Below, one piece after another: positions 16,675-26,800 of a DNA stretch of 33,197 nt. Below the pieces are notes generated by a model. The model did not search any database, was not told the origin of the DNA, and worked only from the letters and a program-made list of their open reading frames with translations. The first letter of the stretch is position 1. Each line of letters opens with the position of its first letter. Both the position numbers and the translations under genes were made by a program. Source of the stretch: Terriglobia bacterium (GTDB lineage Bacteria > Acidobacteriota > Terriglobia > Terriglobales > Acidobacteriaceae); the NCBI GenBank assembly GCA_020073525.1, contig JAIQFA010000060.1, positions 1 to 33,197 of the forward strand. The letters run 5' to 3'.

Positions 16675-18495
16675 TCAGCGATAGCTGGAGGCCTGCATTT
16701 CAAACATTTCGGCGTAACGGCCACCCATCTTTGCCAGCTGATCATGACTGCCCTCTTCGGCAATCTTGCCGTTTTCGAGAACAATAATGCGGTCGGCAGA
16801 ACGCACCGTGGAGAACCGGTGGGAAATGAAGAGCGCCATCTTGCCGGCGGTGAGTTCGGCAAATCGCTGGAAGACCTCAAATTCGCTCCGCGCATCGAGT
16901 GCGGCAGTCGGTTCGTCGAGAATGAGAATTTGTGCGTCCCGCAGGTAGGCACGAGCCAGCGCTACCTTCTGCCATTCGCCGCCGGAAATATCGACCCCTT
17001 GCTCGAAACGGCGTCCGAGCATCTGGTCATAGCCCTGGGGCAGACGAGCTATGATTTCGTCGGCCATGCTCTTTTTTGCGGCAGTCTGGATCTGGTCCAG
17101 ATTGCCGATTTCTTCGACGCGGCCAACCGCAATATTTTCGCGCGCGGTCATTTCATAGCGCATGAAATCCTGAAAGATCACGCCCATCACGCGATGGAGG
17201 TCGTCGAGGTCGTAGTCGCGAAGATCGACGCCATCGAGAAGGATCTCTCCCTCGATGGGATCATACAGACGGGTGATCAGCTTTACGATGGTCGTCTTGC
17301 CCTGTCCGTTCTCGCCGATCAGCGCCAGCCGTTCGCCTGGATGCAGGTGAAAATTAATTTGGTCCAGAATCAGACGTGAGTTTCCGGGGTAGCGAAACGA
17401 CACGTTACGAAACTCGACCCCGCGGACAATCGGCTGAGGCGCCGGCAAAGCGTTAGGCTTGGAACGGATGGTCGGCTCCATTTTAAAGAAAGCCAGCAGG
17501 TCGGTAAGGAACAGTGCTTGGTCGCCAATGGCTGCGAGAGTGGAAAAAATCTGCTCGATGTTACTGCTGGCCTGCTGAATCGCTCCGGTCAGAAAGGTGA
17601 GCGAACCGATGCTGAGGGCGCCGGCAACAGTGCGCCAGATCACGAACACATAGGCCGAGTAGTAGCCCATCGTGCCAATTGTCGACAGCAACGAGCCTGC
17701 GATCAGCTTGCGTTTCGAGAGTCCAATGTTCTCGGCGTAGATCTCATCCGAGATATGAGTAAATCGGTCGCGAAGATAATTTCTCAGGCCAAAGAGTTTC
17801 AGTTCCTTCGCAGCTTCTTTGCTACCACCCAGCACTCGCAGATAGTCGAGTTGCCGCTTCATGGGCGTCTGGCGGAAATTCTTCGCGTATCCCAAAAAGG
17901 CGAAGTGGCTTTCGCCCAGGAATGCAGGAACCACGCCGGCAATCAGGAGCAGCATCAGCCAGGGAGAGAAGAACATGATCGAAACCGAGAGCGTGATGGT
18001 CGTGATGGACTGCTGCACTAGGCGTCCAACGGCTTGAATCATGACCAGTCGGTCCGTGGCCTGCACCCGCGCGCGTTCCAGTTGGTCATAAAAAACGGGA
18101 TCTTCATAGGCCAGCAGATCCAATCCTGCCGCGTGATTCATGACTCGAATGCTTACGTAGCGGGTGTACTTGTCGGCCAGCAGCGAATCGGAGTAGTCGA
18201 TGGCCCGGACGAGGATGCTGTTGAAAACGGCCAGTGCAAACTCGGCCGCGACCAGCCACCAGAACTGGCGCGGCACCATCTGATGGGTTGAGACCGCGTG
18301 CACAATGCGGTCAATGATGAGCTTGGTAATCCAAAGCAGGCCGACGGGCAAGAGCGAGGAAAGGAGGCGGGAAACCAGGCCGAAGATGACGACCGGTGGG
18401 CCGGAGTCCCATACGATCTTGAGAACAGCTGGCACGTTGCGGAGCGCTGCGATGCGCTCGTGCCATCCTGTCAAGAAAGTTTTTCGCTCTGCCAA
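16675..18495 (-). CDS. ABC exporter half-transporter (fused membrane and ATPase domains)
   Basis: A 606-residue half-transporter that should work as a homodimer in the inner membrane. The membrane domain (about 30-340) is followed by the ATPase domain (about 357-595): Walker A GENGQGKT (394-401), signature SGGEW (504-508, instead of the usual SGGQ), Walker B ILILDEPT (523-530) and switch H559. The start is TTG at 18495 with AGGAG 5 nt upstream. It lies immediately before the glucan synthase gene in what looks like a two-gene operon, matching the NdvA (ABC exporter)/NdvB (synthase) logic of beta-1,2-glucan export. The sequence itself is a general MsbA-like exporter, so the substrate is inferred from context only. 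Confidence 0.88.
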   Translation of the reverse strand: MAERKTFLTGWHERIAALRNVPAVLKIVWDSGPPVVIFGLVSRLLSSLLPVGLLWITKLIIDRIVHAVSTHQMVPRQFWWLVAAEFALAVFNSILVRAIDYSDSLLADKYTRYVSIRVMNHAAGLDLLAYEDPVFYDQLERARVQATDRLVMIQAVGRLVQQSITTITLSVSIMFFSPWLMLLLIAGVVPAFLGESHFAFLGYAKNFRQTPMKRQLDYLRVLGGSKEAAKELKLFGLRNYLRDRFTHISDEIYAENIGLSKRKLIAGSLLSTIGTMGYYSAYVFVIWRTVAGALSIGSLTFLTGAIQQASSNIEQIFSTLAAIGDQALFLTDLLAFFKMEPTIRSKPNALPAPQPIVRGVEFRNVSFRYPGNSRLILDQINFHLHPGERLALIGENGQGKTTIVKLITRLYDPIEGEILLDGVDLRDYDLDDLHRVMGVIFQDFMRYEMTARENIAVGRVEEIGNLDQIQTAAKKSMADEIIARLPQGYDQMLGRRFEQGVDISGGEWQKVALARAYLRDAQILILDEPTAALDARSEFEVFQRFAELTAGKMALFISHRFSTVRSADRIIVLENGKIAEEGSHDQLAKMGGRYAEMFEMQASSYR

Positions 18496-18791
18496 CGTGG
18501 CTCCTGCCGTCTCAAGGTTTTACATTTGCCAGACGGACGAAGTTAGCGGTGGCGACCTGAAATCCGGCCCGGCTTGCGCTATGACACCGACGGCTCCTGC
18601 AAAGATGCCAATAACGTCTCGAAGGTTTATCGCGAAAACTTGTGGGAATCATAAACCCGGCCAGGGAAAACAGCAAAGGGCCTTGTTCGCCTGCTCATTG
18701 CCGGCCCAGGAAAGCGCAGGCCTCCTGAGTAGACGTTGTCTTTGAACGTTTGTCATTAAGGCGCCGTTGGAGAGAAAATTCCCTGATCAGA
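18496..18791. other. 296-bp intergenic region upstream of the ABC transporter gene
   Basis: Separates the end of the DUF1080 gene from the TTG start of the ABC gene and must hold the promoter for the transporter-synthase pair. I see an AGGAG ribosome-binding site at 18501-18505 (minus strand) and a weak 6-bp stem (18689-18694 with 18716-18721) without a T tract. No clear promoter, gene or RNA was recognised. Confidence 0.5.
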
Positions 18792-19760
18792 TCACCTCGC
18801 TGGCGTAATCGTGATGTTTCGAAAAGCGACGTGTCCGGCCTCACTACCTTGCAGATAGATTGGTGCGGGGAGGCCCTCGTGACTATCCAAAGCTCCGCCC
18901 GTGATGCCTGGAATTTCCTGTCTGTCGATAATGGTCTGCCCATTCTGGACAACGGTGACCACTCGTCCAACGAGCGTGATGTCGTAGCTCTGCCATTCTC
19001 CCGGCCGGCGCGGCGGTTCCGGCGACGGAGCGAGAAAACCATACACGCCTCCCGTCCGCATGGTTGGCCCTTCTGGCTCCGGATCATCCTCGATCTGGAC
19101 TTCGTACCGGCCACGCAGGTAGACGCCACTGTTCGATCCTCGCGCGCAATTGAATTCGATGTGTAACTTGAAGTCTTCAAACTTGGCGTCGGTGATAAGT
19201 TCAGGACCATGTCCGGGACTCACCAGCGTTCCGTTTTCGACCTTCCATGCCGCCGTCGATTTCGGATCGCTCGCCTTCCACCCGCTCAGATCCTTGCCGT
19301 TGAACAACTGCACGGGTTTGCCCCACTTGGGATCGCTCTTTCTCTTCAGCTGTGGCGCCCTCTCGCCCGTCCATTGCCATGGAGTCCCATCCTGCCCCGT
19401 TGTGGTTCCCACCAGCGTCTTCCCAACGAGCTTGCCCTCAAAGACCATGTCGTCTTTCCTGTCTTCGTCCTTCTTGGGAGAAACGAACGTGATGAGTCCA
19501 TGCGAGAACTCAATTTTCGGCAGCGGCCGTGCGTTTCCCCAACGGCTCACCATTGTGGCCTTGAGTTGCCCATCTTCTTGAGTTATCTCCAACCACGATG
19601 GATAGTCACGAAGCGGAGTTTTCAGAGTCAGATCCCAACGTCCCAGAAGCGATTGAGCCGTCGCCCCTGTGTCTGACGAATTGCTCTGCTGGGAGTACAC
19701 CTGCATGGAAGACAGCAGGATCAATGCTGCTAGCGCGGACACTCTCTGCCTAAAATTCAT
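18792..19760 (-). CDS. Exported DUF1080 protein, 3-keto-disaccharide hydrolase family
   Basis: A 322-residue secreted protein: Sec signal peptide (1-24, ending VYSQQ), a lipocalin-like beta domain (about 38-135) and a concanavalin-like PF06439 domain (about 150-322) starting at LFNGKDLSGWK and including SNSGVYLRGRYEVQI. Characterised PF06439 members cleave glycosides already oxidised to the 3-keto form, releasing 3-keto-glucose. The gene sits 59 bp after a Tat-exported Gfo/Idh/MocA oxidoreductase on the same strand, the class that makes or uses 3-keto sugars, which supports that role. A GGGAGG precedes the ATG at 19760. It is the last gene of the minus-strand run that includes GH3. The exact substrate is unknown, and some PF06439 proteins may be simple sugar binders. 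Confidence 0.88.
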   Translation of the reverse strand: MNFRQRVSALAALILLSSMQVYSQQSNSSDTGATAQSLLGRWDLTLKTPLRDYPSWLEITQEDGQLKATMVSRWGNARPLPKIEFSHGLITFVSPKKDEDRKDDMVFEGKLVGKTLVGTTTGQDGTPWQWTGERAPQLKRKSDPKWGKPVQLFNGKDLSGWKASDPKSTAAWKVENGTLVSPGHGPELITDAKFEDFKLHIEFNCARGSNSGVYLRGRYEVQIEDDPEPEGPTMRTGGVYGFLAPSPEPPRRPGEWQSYDITLVGRVVTVVQNGQTIIDRQEIPGITGGALDSHEGLPAPIYLQGSEAGHVAFRNITITPAR

Positions 19761-19819
19761 ATTGCTGTGCCTCCCTTTCCGAAGTGCTTACGTGGTATTC
19801 GCAAAAAACATGCCCCGCC

Positions 19820-21172
19820 TCATGACTTGATACTTTGCGAAGCTGCGTCCCAATATACCGGCTTCTTTCTGTAGTAAGACTCGTTGGCCATGTGGCAGCC
19901 GAGGGCCGCGTTGTGACCGAACACGGCATCCTGCAGCACCGGTTTGCGCGACCGGACCGCCTCGAAGAAATTCCACAAGTGGGGACGCAAATCGTCGTAG
20001 TCGTTTCCGCGAAACGATAAGCTCTCAGGCGCAGGCTCCTGCCCGGGTTTCGGATCGTGTTCCTGATGCCACTGGGCAAGATAAGGGGTCTTCAGACGGG
20101 CCGGAAACGAGCCGGAGTAATAGCTGGGAGCGAGATCCACTCCAGGTTGCGGAGAATAGCTAAGGCCAAACTCCGTGAGTTCGATAATTCCCTTGGAGCC
20201 CATAAAGCGCGTCACTTCGGCGGATTCCGTACCCAGGCTCAGGCGCATGTAGACGGGAACATTGGCGTACTCGAAGAGAACGGCATGCACATCGGGAGTA
20301 TTGCGTCCGTCCTTCCAGCGGTAGATACCACCAAAAGCGGACACGCGCTTAGGGATCTCGTTAATTCCGAGAACGGCTTGCATTCCGCTAATGAGGTGGA
20401 CCAGCAAATCGCCGGCAACCCCAGTCCCGTATTCCTTCCAACAACGCCAGCGCGCGAAGAGCAGAGGGTCAAAAGCTTTTTTCGGCGCGGTGCCGAGCCA
20501 TGTGTCCCAATCAAGATTTTCCGGAGACAAGTCTGGGGGCGGCGGATATTCCCAAGCGCCCGTGGGATCATTCCGTCCCAGTGTCGCTTCTACCAGGCTC
20601 AACTCGCCGATTGCGCCCTGCTTGTAGAGTTCGTTCGCTTTCGCGCACAGGACTGAACTCGTCCGCTGCGCGCCGACCATGACGATCTGGTCTGACTTCT
20701 TCGCGGCTTCGACCAGAGCCACGCCGTCCGCTGGAGTGTGCGAAAACGGCTTCTCGCAATATACATCCTTGCCTGCAGCCAATGCGTCGACCACGATCTG
20801 CTTGTGCCAGTGGTCGGGCACTGCCACAATAATCGCGTCAATCTCTTTGTTGTCGAGCAGTTCTTTGTACCGGCGCGTCGTCGGAATCGGTTTGCCTGCC
20901 AGCTCCCGAGCCAGTTCGTGGCGGCCATCGTAAAGATCGCACGCCGCCGCGCACTCCACTCCCGGAAGCTGAATCGCCGTCGGGAGCAGATTGCTGCCTT
21001 CCATCCCCACCCCCACGATTCCAAAACGAACGCGGTCACTGGCAGCCACAGGTGCGGGTGAAGCCAACAATTGCTCGGGGTTCAGAAGCATAGCGCTGCC
21101 GGCCAGCGTAGCACCAGCCGCTCCAGCGGTTGTCTGTAAGAATTCACGGCGCGAGAACCGACCCTTGTTCAT
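19820..21172 (-). CDS. Tat-exported Gfo/Idh/MocA-family oxidoreductase
   Basis: NAD(P)-dependent sugar oxidoreductase of 450 residues. It has a Tat signal (SRREFLQTTAG, residues 7-17, followed by an Ala-rich segment), a Rossmann domain with IVGVGMEGSN at about 52-61, the catalytic EKP motif in VYCEKPFS (about 140) and a C-terminal alpha/beta substrate domain. Tat export is typical of family members that bind their cofactor in the cytoplasm and then act in the periplasm. AAGGAG (21182-21187, minus strand) lies 9 nt before the ATG. Placed between GH3 and DUF1080, it probably oxidises a glucoside at C3 or reduces 3-keto-glucose, forming an oxidise-then-cleave route. Direction and substrate are inferred. 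Confidence 0.9.
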   Translation of the reverse strand: MNKGRFSRREFLQTTAGAAGATLAGSAMLLNPEQLLASPAPVAASDRVRFGIVGVGMEGSNLLPTAIQLPGVECAAACDLYDGRHELARELAGKPIPTTRRYKELLDNKEIDAIIVAVPDHWHKQIVVDALAAGKDVYCEKPFSHTPADGVALVEAAKKSDQIVMVGAQRTSSVLCAKANELYKQGAIGELSLVEATLGRNDPTGAWEYPPPPDLSPENLDWDTWLGTAPKKAFDPLLFARWRCWKEYGTGVAGDLLVHLISGMQAVLGINEIPKRVSAFGGIYRWKDGRNTPDVHAVLFEYANVPVYMRLSLGTESAEVTRFMGSKGIIELTEFGLSYSPQPGVDLAPSYYSGSFPARLKTPYLAQWHQEHDPKPGQEPAPESLSFRGNDYDDLRPHLWNFFEAVRSRKPVLQDAVFGHNAALGCHMANESYYRKKPVYWDAASQSIKS

Positions 21173-21235
21173 GAACGTGATCTCCTTGGGCTGCTTATGC
21201 CATCTTAGTTGCCACTCTGCACTGTTGCACGCGGT

Positions 21236-23731
21236 TCACGGAGTCTGCCGCGTTAATTTGCCCGTGAGCTGTATTTGCGCGGAGGAGCTGCCAACATAGA
21301 CGTTGAAGTCTCCAGCATCCACAGCCCAGTCATGATTCTTGAGGTTGTAGTAAGCGAAGGCCCGGCGGTCTAGAGTGAGTGACACGCGCCGGGTTTCGCC
21401 CGGATTCAGTGGAACCTTCATGAATCCCTTCAGTTCCTTCACAGGACGGGGAACGCTCGGATGCGGCTCGCCCAGGTAAACTTCCGCAACTTCGGCGCCG
21501 GCGCGATTCCCGGTGTTCGCTACGTCAAAGCTGACCGTGACCACCTGGTCGCCGCCGGCGCGCTCCGGAGTGATGGAAAGATTCTTGTAGGCAAAGGTCG
21601 TGTACGAGAGACCGAAGCCGAAAGGGAATAAAGGCTTGACTTCCGTTTTATCGAAATGCCGGTATCCGAGAAATAAGCCTTCGGTATAGTCGACTTTTCT
21701 GTCTGAGCCCTTCGGATAATAGCTGTCATGAACGGCATTGTCCTCCCAGCGGCGCTCGAAGGAGACGGGCAGTTTGCCAGATGGATTGTATTTGCCAAAC
21801 AGCAGCTGTGCCAGGGCCGTGCCGCCGTCTTGTCCGGGATACCATGCCTGGAAAAGCGCGGGCACGCGATTGAGCCACGTAGCCATATCCACCGCACCGC
21901 CGGACGTAACCACGACGATGACATTCTTATTCGCCGCCGCGAGTTGTTGGATGAGTTCGTCCTGCGCGGGAGGTAGTTGAAAGCCGCGATCTCCGCCCTC
22001 ACTCTCGCTGTCGGGATCGAAACCGACCGCTACAATGACTGCATCGGAGCGTGATGCGAGCGCCTTTGCGGCCGCGTTTACCATCAGCTCGGGACGAATG
22101 ATGCCCAGCTTCGGCCCGTTGTAGCTCCCATGCACGAAATACTCGAGTCGAATTTTGTGCGCGCCCGCCGCGAGCGCCACGTGCACCTGGCCGATGCGGG
22201 CATTGATGCGTTCCCAATCGTTGATGATGAGTTTGTCGTCAAGGTACAGCCGGAAGCCACCCTCTTCGCCGCCACCTTGCACAAAGACCAGATGGTCGCC
22301 CGGAGTACCAGGAGTGAAGTACCCGGTCCATCGGACGGACACTTCATTCTGGTTCACGCCGCCGCCCAGATCGCGATCAAAGTTGACATGCTGATCCGTA
22401 CGCACGACAGGCTCGCCGCTGAAGGTGGGATTACTAAAGAACTCCGCCTTCAAGCCCGCCTGCTTGCCGCCCTCGTCGCTGCTGAAAGTAGTAGCGTCAG
22501 CCATTTCGCCGAGCGACGGAACTCCCCGCTCGTAGTACACCGTGGCATTGCCTGCCACGTACGCAGTGAGGCCCTCCAGATAACTCACGGCAGTAAACGG
22601 ACGCACGCCCGCGCTGCCTCCGCCCACTACCTGTGCGGGATAGGCATCGGGTCCGATCACGGCAATCGACTTGATTCTTGTCTTGTCCAGCGGCAGAAGG
22701 CTGCCGTCGTTCTTGAGCAACACCATGCCCGAGCGCGCCGCTTCCAGCGCGACTTTATCTCCCGATGCGTTCAGCAGCGGGATCGACAGATCGGTCTGCT
22801 CGCGATCAAGCCAGCCAAACCGAATCGCGGTGCGCAGGATGCGGCGGACTTTGTCGTCAATCGTGGCCTCGCTGACCTTGCCGGACTTGACCGCCGGAAG
22901 CAGTGTCGCGCGATTCATGAATTTGCCCGACGGCATTTCGAGATCGAGCCCTCCATTGGCCGCGCCGACGCTGTCGTAGGTGGAATCCCAGTCGGACATA
23001 ATGATTCCGTCGAAGCCCCATTCTTTCTTGGCCACGTTGGTGTTGAGGGGGCCGTTCTGCGACATGTGCACGCCATTGGTCAGGTTGTAGGAATCCATGA
23101 TTGCGCCGACGTGCGCTTCTTTCACCGCCGCTTCAAACGTGGGCAGGTAGATCTCGCGCATGGTGCGCTCGTCGATGATGGAATCGGCATCGTGGCGCAG
23201 AAATTCCTGGTTGTTACCCATGAAATGCTTGATGGTGGCGCTCACACCCTGGCTCTGCATCCCCTCGATGTAAGCCACGGCGGTGCGGGATGCGAGAAAC
23301 GGATCCTCGCCGAAGTACTCGAAATTTCGACCGCACATAGGAGCACGATAGATGTTCACCCCCGGCCCCAGCATGAAGTGGACGCCACGAGCCCGCGCAT
23401 CCTGACCAATGACCGCTCCCATCCGCTGAGCTAGTTCCGGATCCCACGTCGCCGCCAGACCGATGCCGCCAAACGTTGTGGATGGCCCATAGTTGCGGAC
23501 GCCAAAGGGGCCGTCGGCCATCTTCAGCGCGGGCAAGCCAATGTGCTTGATCGCGCGAATGTAGAAGTCATCGACGCCGCCGATAAGGTCGATTTTTTCT
23601 TCCAGCGAGAGTTGCTTGAGCAGCGCGTCGGCACGGGCTTCGATCGCAGGAGTGGAAAGAGAAGGGGCCTGCGCCCAGGCGAGAGAAGAAAAGAGAAGAA
23701 TGAGGACGACAAATGTCCGCTTGCGAATCAT
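21236..23731 (-). CDS. Exported GH3 beta-glucosidase with PA14 insert
   Basis: Retaining exo-beta-glucosidase of 831 residues. It has a Sec signal peptide (1-20, SLAWA), the GH3 N-terminal barrel (about 35-320) with nucleophile D247 in IIMSDW, the GH3 C-terminal sandwich split by a PA14 carbohydrate-binding domain (about 425-545), and a fibronectin-III-like domain (about 750-825). The PA14 insert shapes the active-site entrance in related enzymes. It should act in the periplasm on short beta-glucans released by GH16 and GH30 enzymes nearby. A strong terminator lies just upstream, after the TonB receptor gene, so it needs its own promoter or read-through. Linkage preference (1,2, 1,3, 1,4 or 1,6) cannot be read. 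Confidence 0.94.
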   Translation of the reverse strand: MIRKRTFVVLILLFSSLAWAQAPSLSTPAIEARADALLKQLSLEEKIDLIGGVDDFYIRAIKHIGLPALKMADGPFGVRNYGPSTTFGGIGLAATWDPELAQRMGAVIGQDARARGVHFMLGPGVNIYRAPMCGRNFEYFGEDPFLASRTAVAYIEGMQSQGVSATIKHFMGNNQEFLRHDADSIIDERTMREIYLPTFEAAVKEAHVGAIMDSYNLTNGVHMSQNGPLNTNVAKKEWGFDGIIMSDWDSTYDSVGAANGGLDLEMPSGKFMNRATLLPAVKSGKVSEATIDDKVRRILRTAIRFGWLDREQTDLSIPLLNASGDKVALEAARSGMVLLKNDGSLLPLDKTRIKSIAVIGPDAYPAQVVGGGSAGVRPFTAVSYLEGLTAYVAGNATVYYERGVPSLGEMADATTFSSDEGGKQAGLKAEFFSNPTFSGEPVVRTDQHVNFDRDLGGGVNQNEVSVRWTGYFTPGTPGDHLVFVQGGGEEGGFRLYLDDKLIINDWERINARIGQVHVALAAGAHKIRLEYFVHGSYNGPKLGIIRPELMVNAAAKALASRSDAVIVAVGFDPDSESEGGDRGFQLPPAQDELIQQLAAANKNVIVVVTSGGAVDMATWLNRVPALFQAWYPGQDGGTALAQLLFGKYNPSGKLPVSFERRWEDNAVHDSYYPKGSDRKVDYTEGLFLGYRHFDKTEVKPLFPFGFGLSYTTFAYKNLSITPERAGGDQVVTVSFDVANTGNRAGAEVAEVYLGEPHPSVPRPVKELKGFMKVPLNPGETRRVSLTLDRRAFAYYNLKNHDWAVDAGDFNVYVGSSSAQIQLTGKLTRQTP

Positions 23732-23765
23732 GACAGGCCTCGGCAGGAATCGTAATGGATGCTGG

Positions 23766-23793
23766 AAAAAAGCCCGCGGCCAGAGCCGCGGGC
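23766..23793 (-). terminator. Intrinsic terminator after the TonB receptor gene
   Basis: On the minus strand a perfect 9-bp GC-rich stem (23793-23785 pairing with 23780-23772) with a 4-nt loop is followed by six T (23771-23766). It lies 20 bp past the receptor stop and 35 bp before the GH3 start, so it should strongly reduce transcription from receptor into GH3. Confidence 0.93.
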
Positions 23794-23812
23794 ATCAAGG
23801 AACAGGAGCAAC

Positions 23813-26800
23813 TTAGAAGTAGAGTTTGGCGGCGAGTTGAACGACTCGAAAACTGCCCGGGCCACCGGAGGCATTGTACGTATCCGAGTTTGTGCCCCAG
23901 TTGCTGTTTTTTGTCATGCTCAAAGGGCGAGACGGATCACCGAACCAGGGCCATGGTCCATCTGTACTAACGCCGTAGTTCTTGTTGTTGAAGTTAGGAT
24001 GGTTGAATGCGTTGAAAGCTTCTAGGCGAAGCTGAAGGTAGCGCGCTTCGTTTGAACCAAGCGGGATGTTCTTGAACAGGGACATGTCCCAGTTCTGCAA
24101 TCCGCCAGAGCGAAGGATGTCACGCGTTCCGCGCGTCGGGGGGCCGATCGCCGGAAAAACAACGTTTCCGCTCCGGTCGAACGTATAGTTGAAATTGACT
24201 GCACTCCACTGGTTCGAGCCGTTAAGGTACCCTGACGGAAACGAACCGTTGTTGTTCGAGTCGATCGGTGTTCCGGTCATGAACTGTGTTACGCCGCTCA
24301 ATTGGTAGTGGTCGGTGAGATAGGAAAGCCATTTCGGCCCGCCAAAATGCTTGCTCAGACCCGGAAGATCGTAAACGTAGTTGGCTGCGAACACGTGCGT
24401 GCGATCCCAACTCGCGGCGCGATAGTCCAGCAGGGGATTAAATGGGTCCTGCGTGTCCCCGTCGGTATTCGCGGTGGTAAGCGACTTCGACCAAGTGTAG
24501 ACAGCTCCGAAAGTAAGGCCTTTGCTGAAACGGCGCTGCAGCGAGACCTGCAGCGAATTGTAGTTGGACGTGCCGTCAAACTTGAGGTAGCTAAGGTTCT
24601 TGAAATAGCCCTTATACGGCTCAAGGTAGTTGTCGTTATAGCCGTTCCAGCCATACGCGCAGAATCCATTAAAATTCAGACCGGCCGCTATGTATTGAGG
24701 TTGCAGACCTGGTTGTTGGTCCGGTACGACCCCGCCAGGAAACACAAAGTTTCCATTGCCGTCCGTACAATTCGGATCCTGGGCGGCCTTAGTGAATGCC
24801 GTACCATAGGGGAGCGCGTTGAGATCGCGTGTTGTCACGAGGTGGCGCGAGAGGGTACCAACGTACGCCAAATCGAGCGTGGTACCTTTGGCGATTTCAT
24901 GTTGCACACCCAGACTAAAGCTATAAACCGTTGGCACTTTGCCGCTCCGGTCGGCAGCAAGAATATTGCTTAGCACCCCGTTCCCAAAGGAACCCGCCAA
25001 TGTTGGTAGGTTGGCAACGTTGTTTGCGGGAACCGAGGCGGTCTGAACCAGCGCCGGGTTATTGAAGACAGTATTGAAGATCAGATTTCCCTGCGTGCGG
25101 TCGTGCATCATCCCCGCCCCGCCGCGTAGGATGGTCTTGTGATCGCCGAATAGGTCATAGGCAAAACCTAGGCGCGGCTCCGGCATGATGCCATGGCTAT
25201 TCCACCCGCCGTCCGGGAGTTGACCGCTTCGGGTGAATTGCATTCCGTTCAGCGGATCCCCACCCATGGTTGGGTCGATATTACCCCCGGGCGTAACCGT
25301 CACTGCATTGGCTGGGTTGTAGGCTGACGGGTTGAAGAGCGCTACCTGATTGTTCGCATCGTACTGGGGCGGAATCCACGCGAATCTCATCCCGTAGTCG
25401 AGCGTCAGTCGGGACGTAATCTTCCATGTATCCTGCACGTAGAATTCAAGCTGGTTGTAACGAAATTTGCCGAATGGGCGTGCCGTTGATTGATCGAAGC
25501 TGCTGAAATACCCCAGTAAAGCGCTCGCCAGCGGATCGCCTAAGTTGTACCCGTCGGCGACTGTAGGGTTAAAATTGATCTGGCCGTTGATGTTGTTCCA
25601 CGCCGGCTGGTCCTTGCGGCTTCGCTGGTAAAACATGCCAGCTTTCAACGTGTGGCTATGCCGTACCCAACTCAGGTTGTCGTTCACATTGATTGTGGTA
25701 TTGGCCTGACTCCAAGGAGTGCCGCCCAGATAGCCACCTTGGAAATTGACGTTCTCAAGACCACCGAAGCTCATGTCGGGGATCGACTGATTCGAGCCAA
25801 CCGGGTAAAGCAACGGCAAGCTGATGCCGTTTTTGCCACGCGAGACGTTCCCGTTTGCTCCATCCACCAAAGACAGTGTGTGGCTGGGCCCCACCGAAAA
25901 CTCGTTTAACACAGTCGGAGTGATCGTGCTGACCAGGTTGGCCGAGAAATTCCAACCGGGATGCTTCTGCGTACAGCCACCGGGGAAATTGATCGTTGCC
26001 GTACAAGCGCCGACCCCGTACGGCCCGGGCCATTGCGATAGGAAGGGCATGGAATCGGTCTCGGAGTTGTGAATCCAACGCCCGTAGAGACGGTTCTTGC
26101 CGTTGATCTGGTAGTCGACGCGGAGGATGTCCTCGCGTCGCGGCTGGTTTCCGGAAAACGAAGTGGCGTAGTTGTAGTTCTGTCCGCCGACGCCAAAGCC
26201 TGGCACGTTGGGCTCGGGATAAAGACTCAGAATTTTCTGTATGTCCGCATTGATCCCCGCAGTGATCACATTGTTCGTGATCCCTGGCCCCGTGATCACA
26301 ACAGGAACCCCATTACCATCAGTGGACTGCGAGAAGTCGCCTTTTCGCTCCAGGTCAGTGGGCGTATAGAACTGTGTATTTCCGCCGACCGGAATCAATT
26401 GCCGATAAAATTCCTGGCTCCAGAAAACAAAGACCTTGTCCCTCTTGATCGGGCCGCCGATTTGATATCCGACGTCGTTGTAGCGGTACAACGCAGGAGT
26501 GTTTGGATTGCCTCCCTGCAACTCGTTCGTCTTGTTGAAGTACTCATTCGCATTTAGTCCCTCATGCCGATGGAAAAAGCGAACGTCCCCGTGCCACTGG
26601 TTGGTACCGCCCTTGCTGACGATTGCGACTTGCCCGCCAGCGGCCTTACCAAACTCCGCCTGGTAGTTTGAGGTAAGCACTTTCACTTCCTGGATGGCGT
26701 CCGGATTGATGGTGACGTGGGTGCCGCCGTTGTTGCCGGTATCTACGTTCGAAGCACCATCCAGAGTAAATTCGTGCTGATTGGCGCGGGTTCCGTTCAC

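Noticed and set aside
22130..23434. Long open frame (434 codons) on the + strand opposite the GH3 gene
   Set aside because: It is antisense to a gene with intact GH3 motifs; the His/Arg-rich, low-complexity translation has no recognisable domain and is what GC-rich coding DNA gives by chance.
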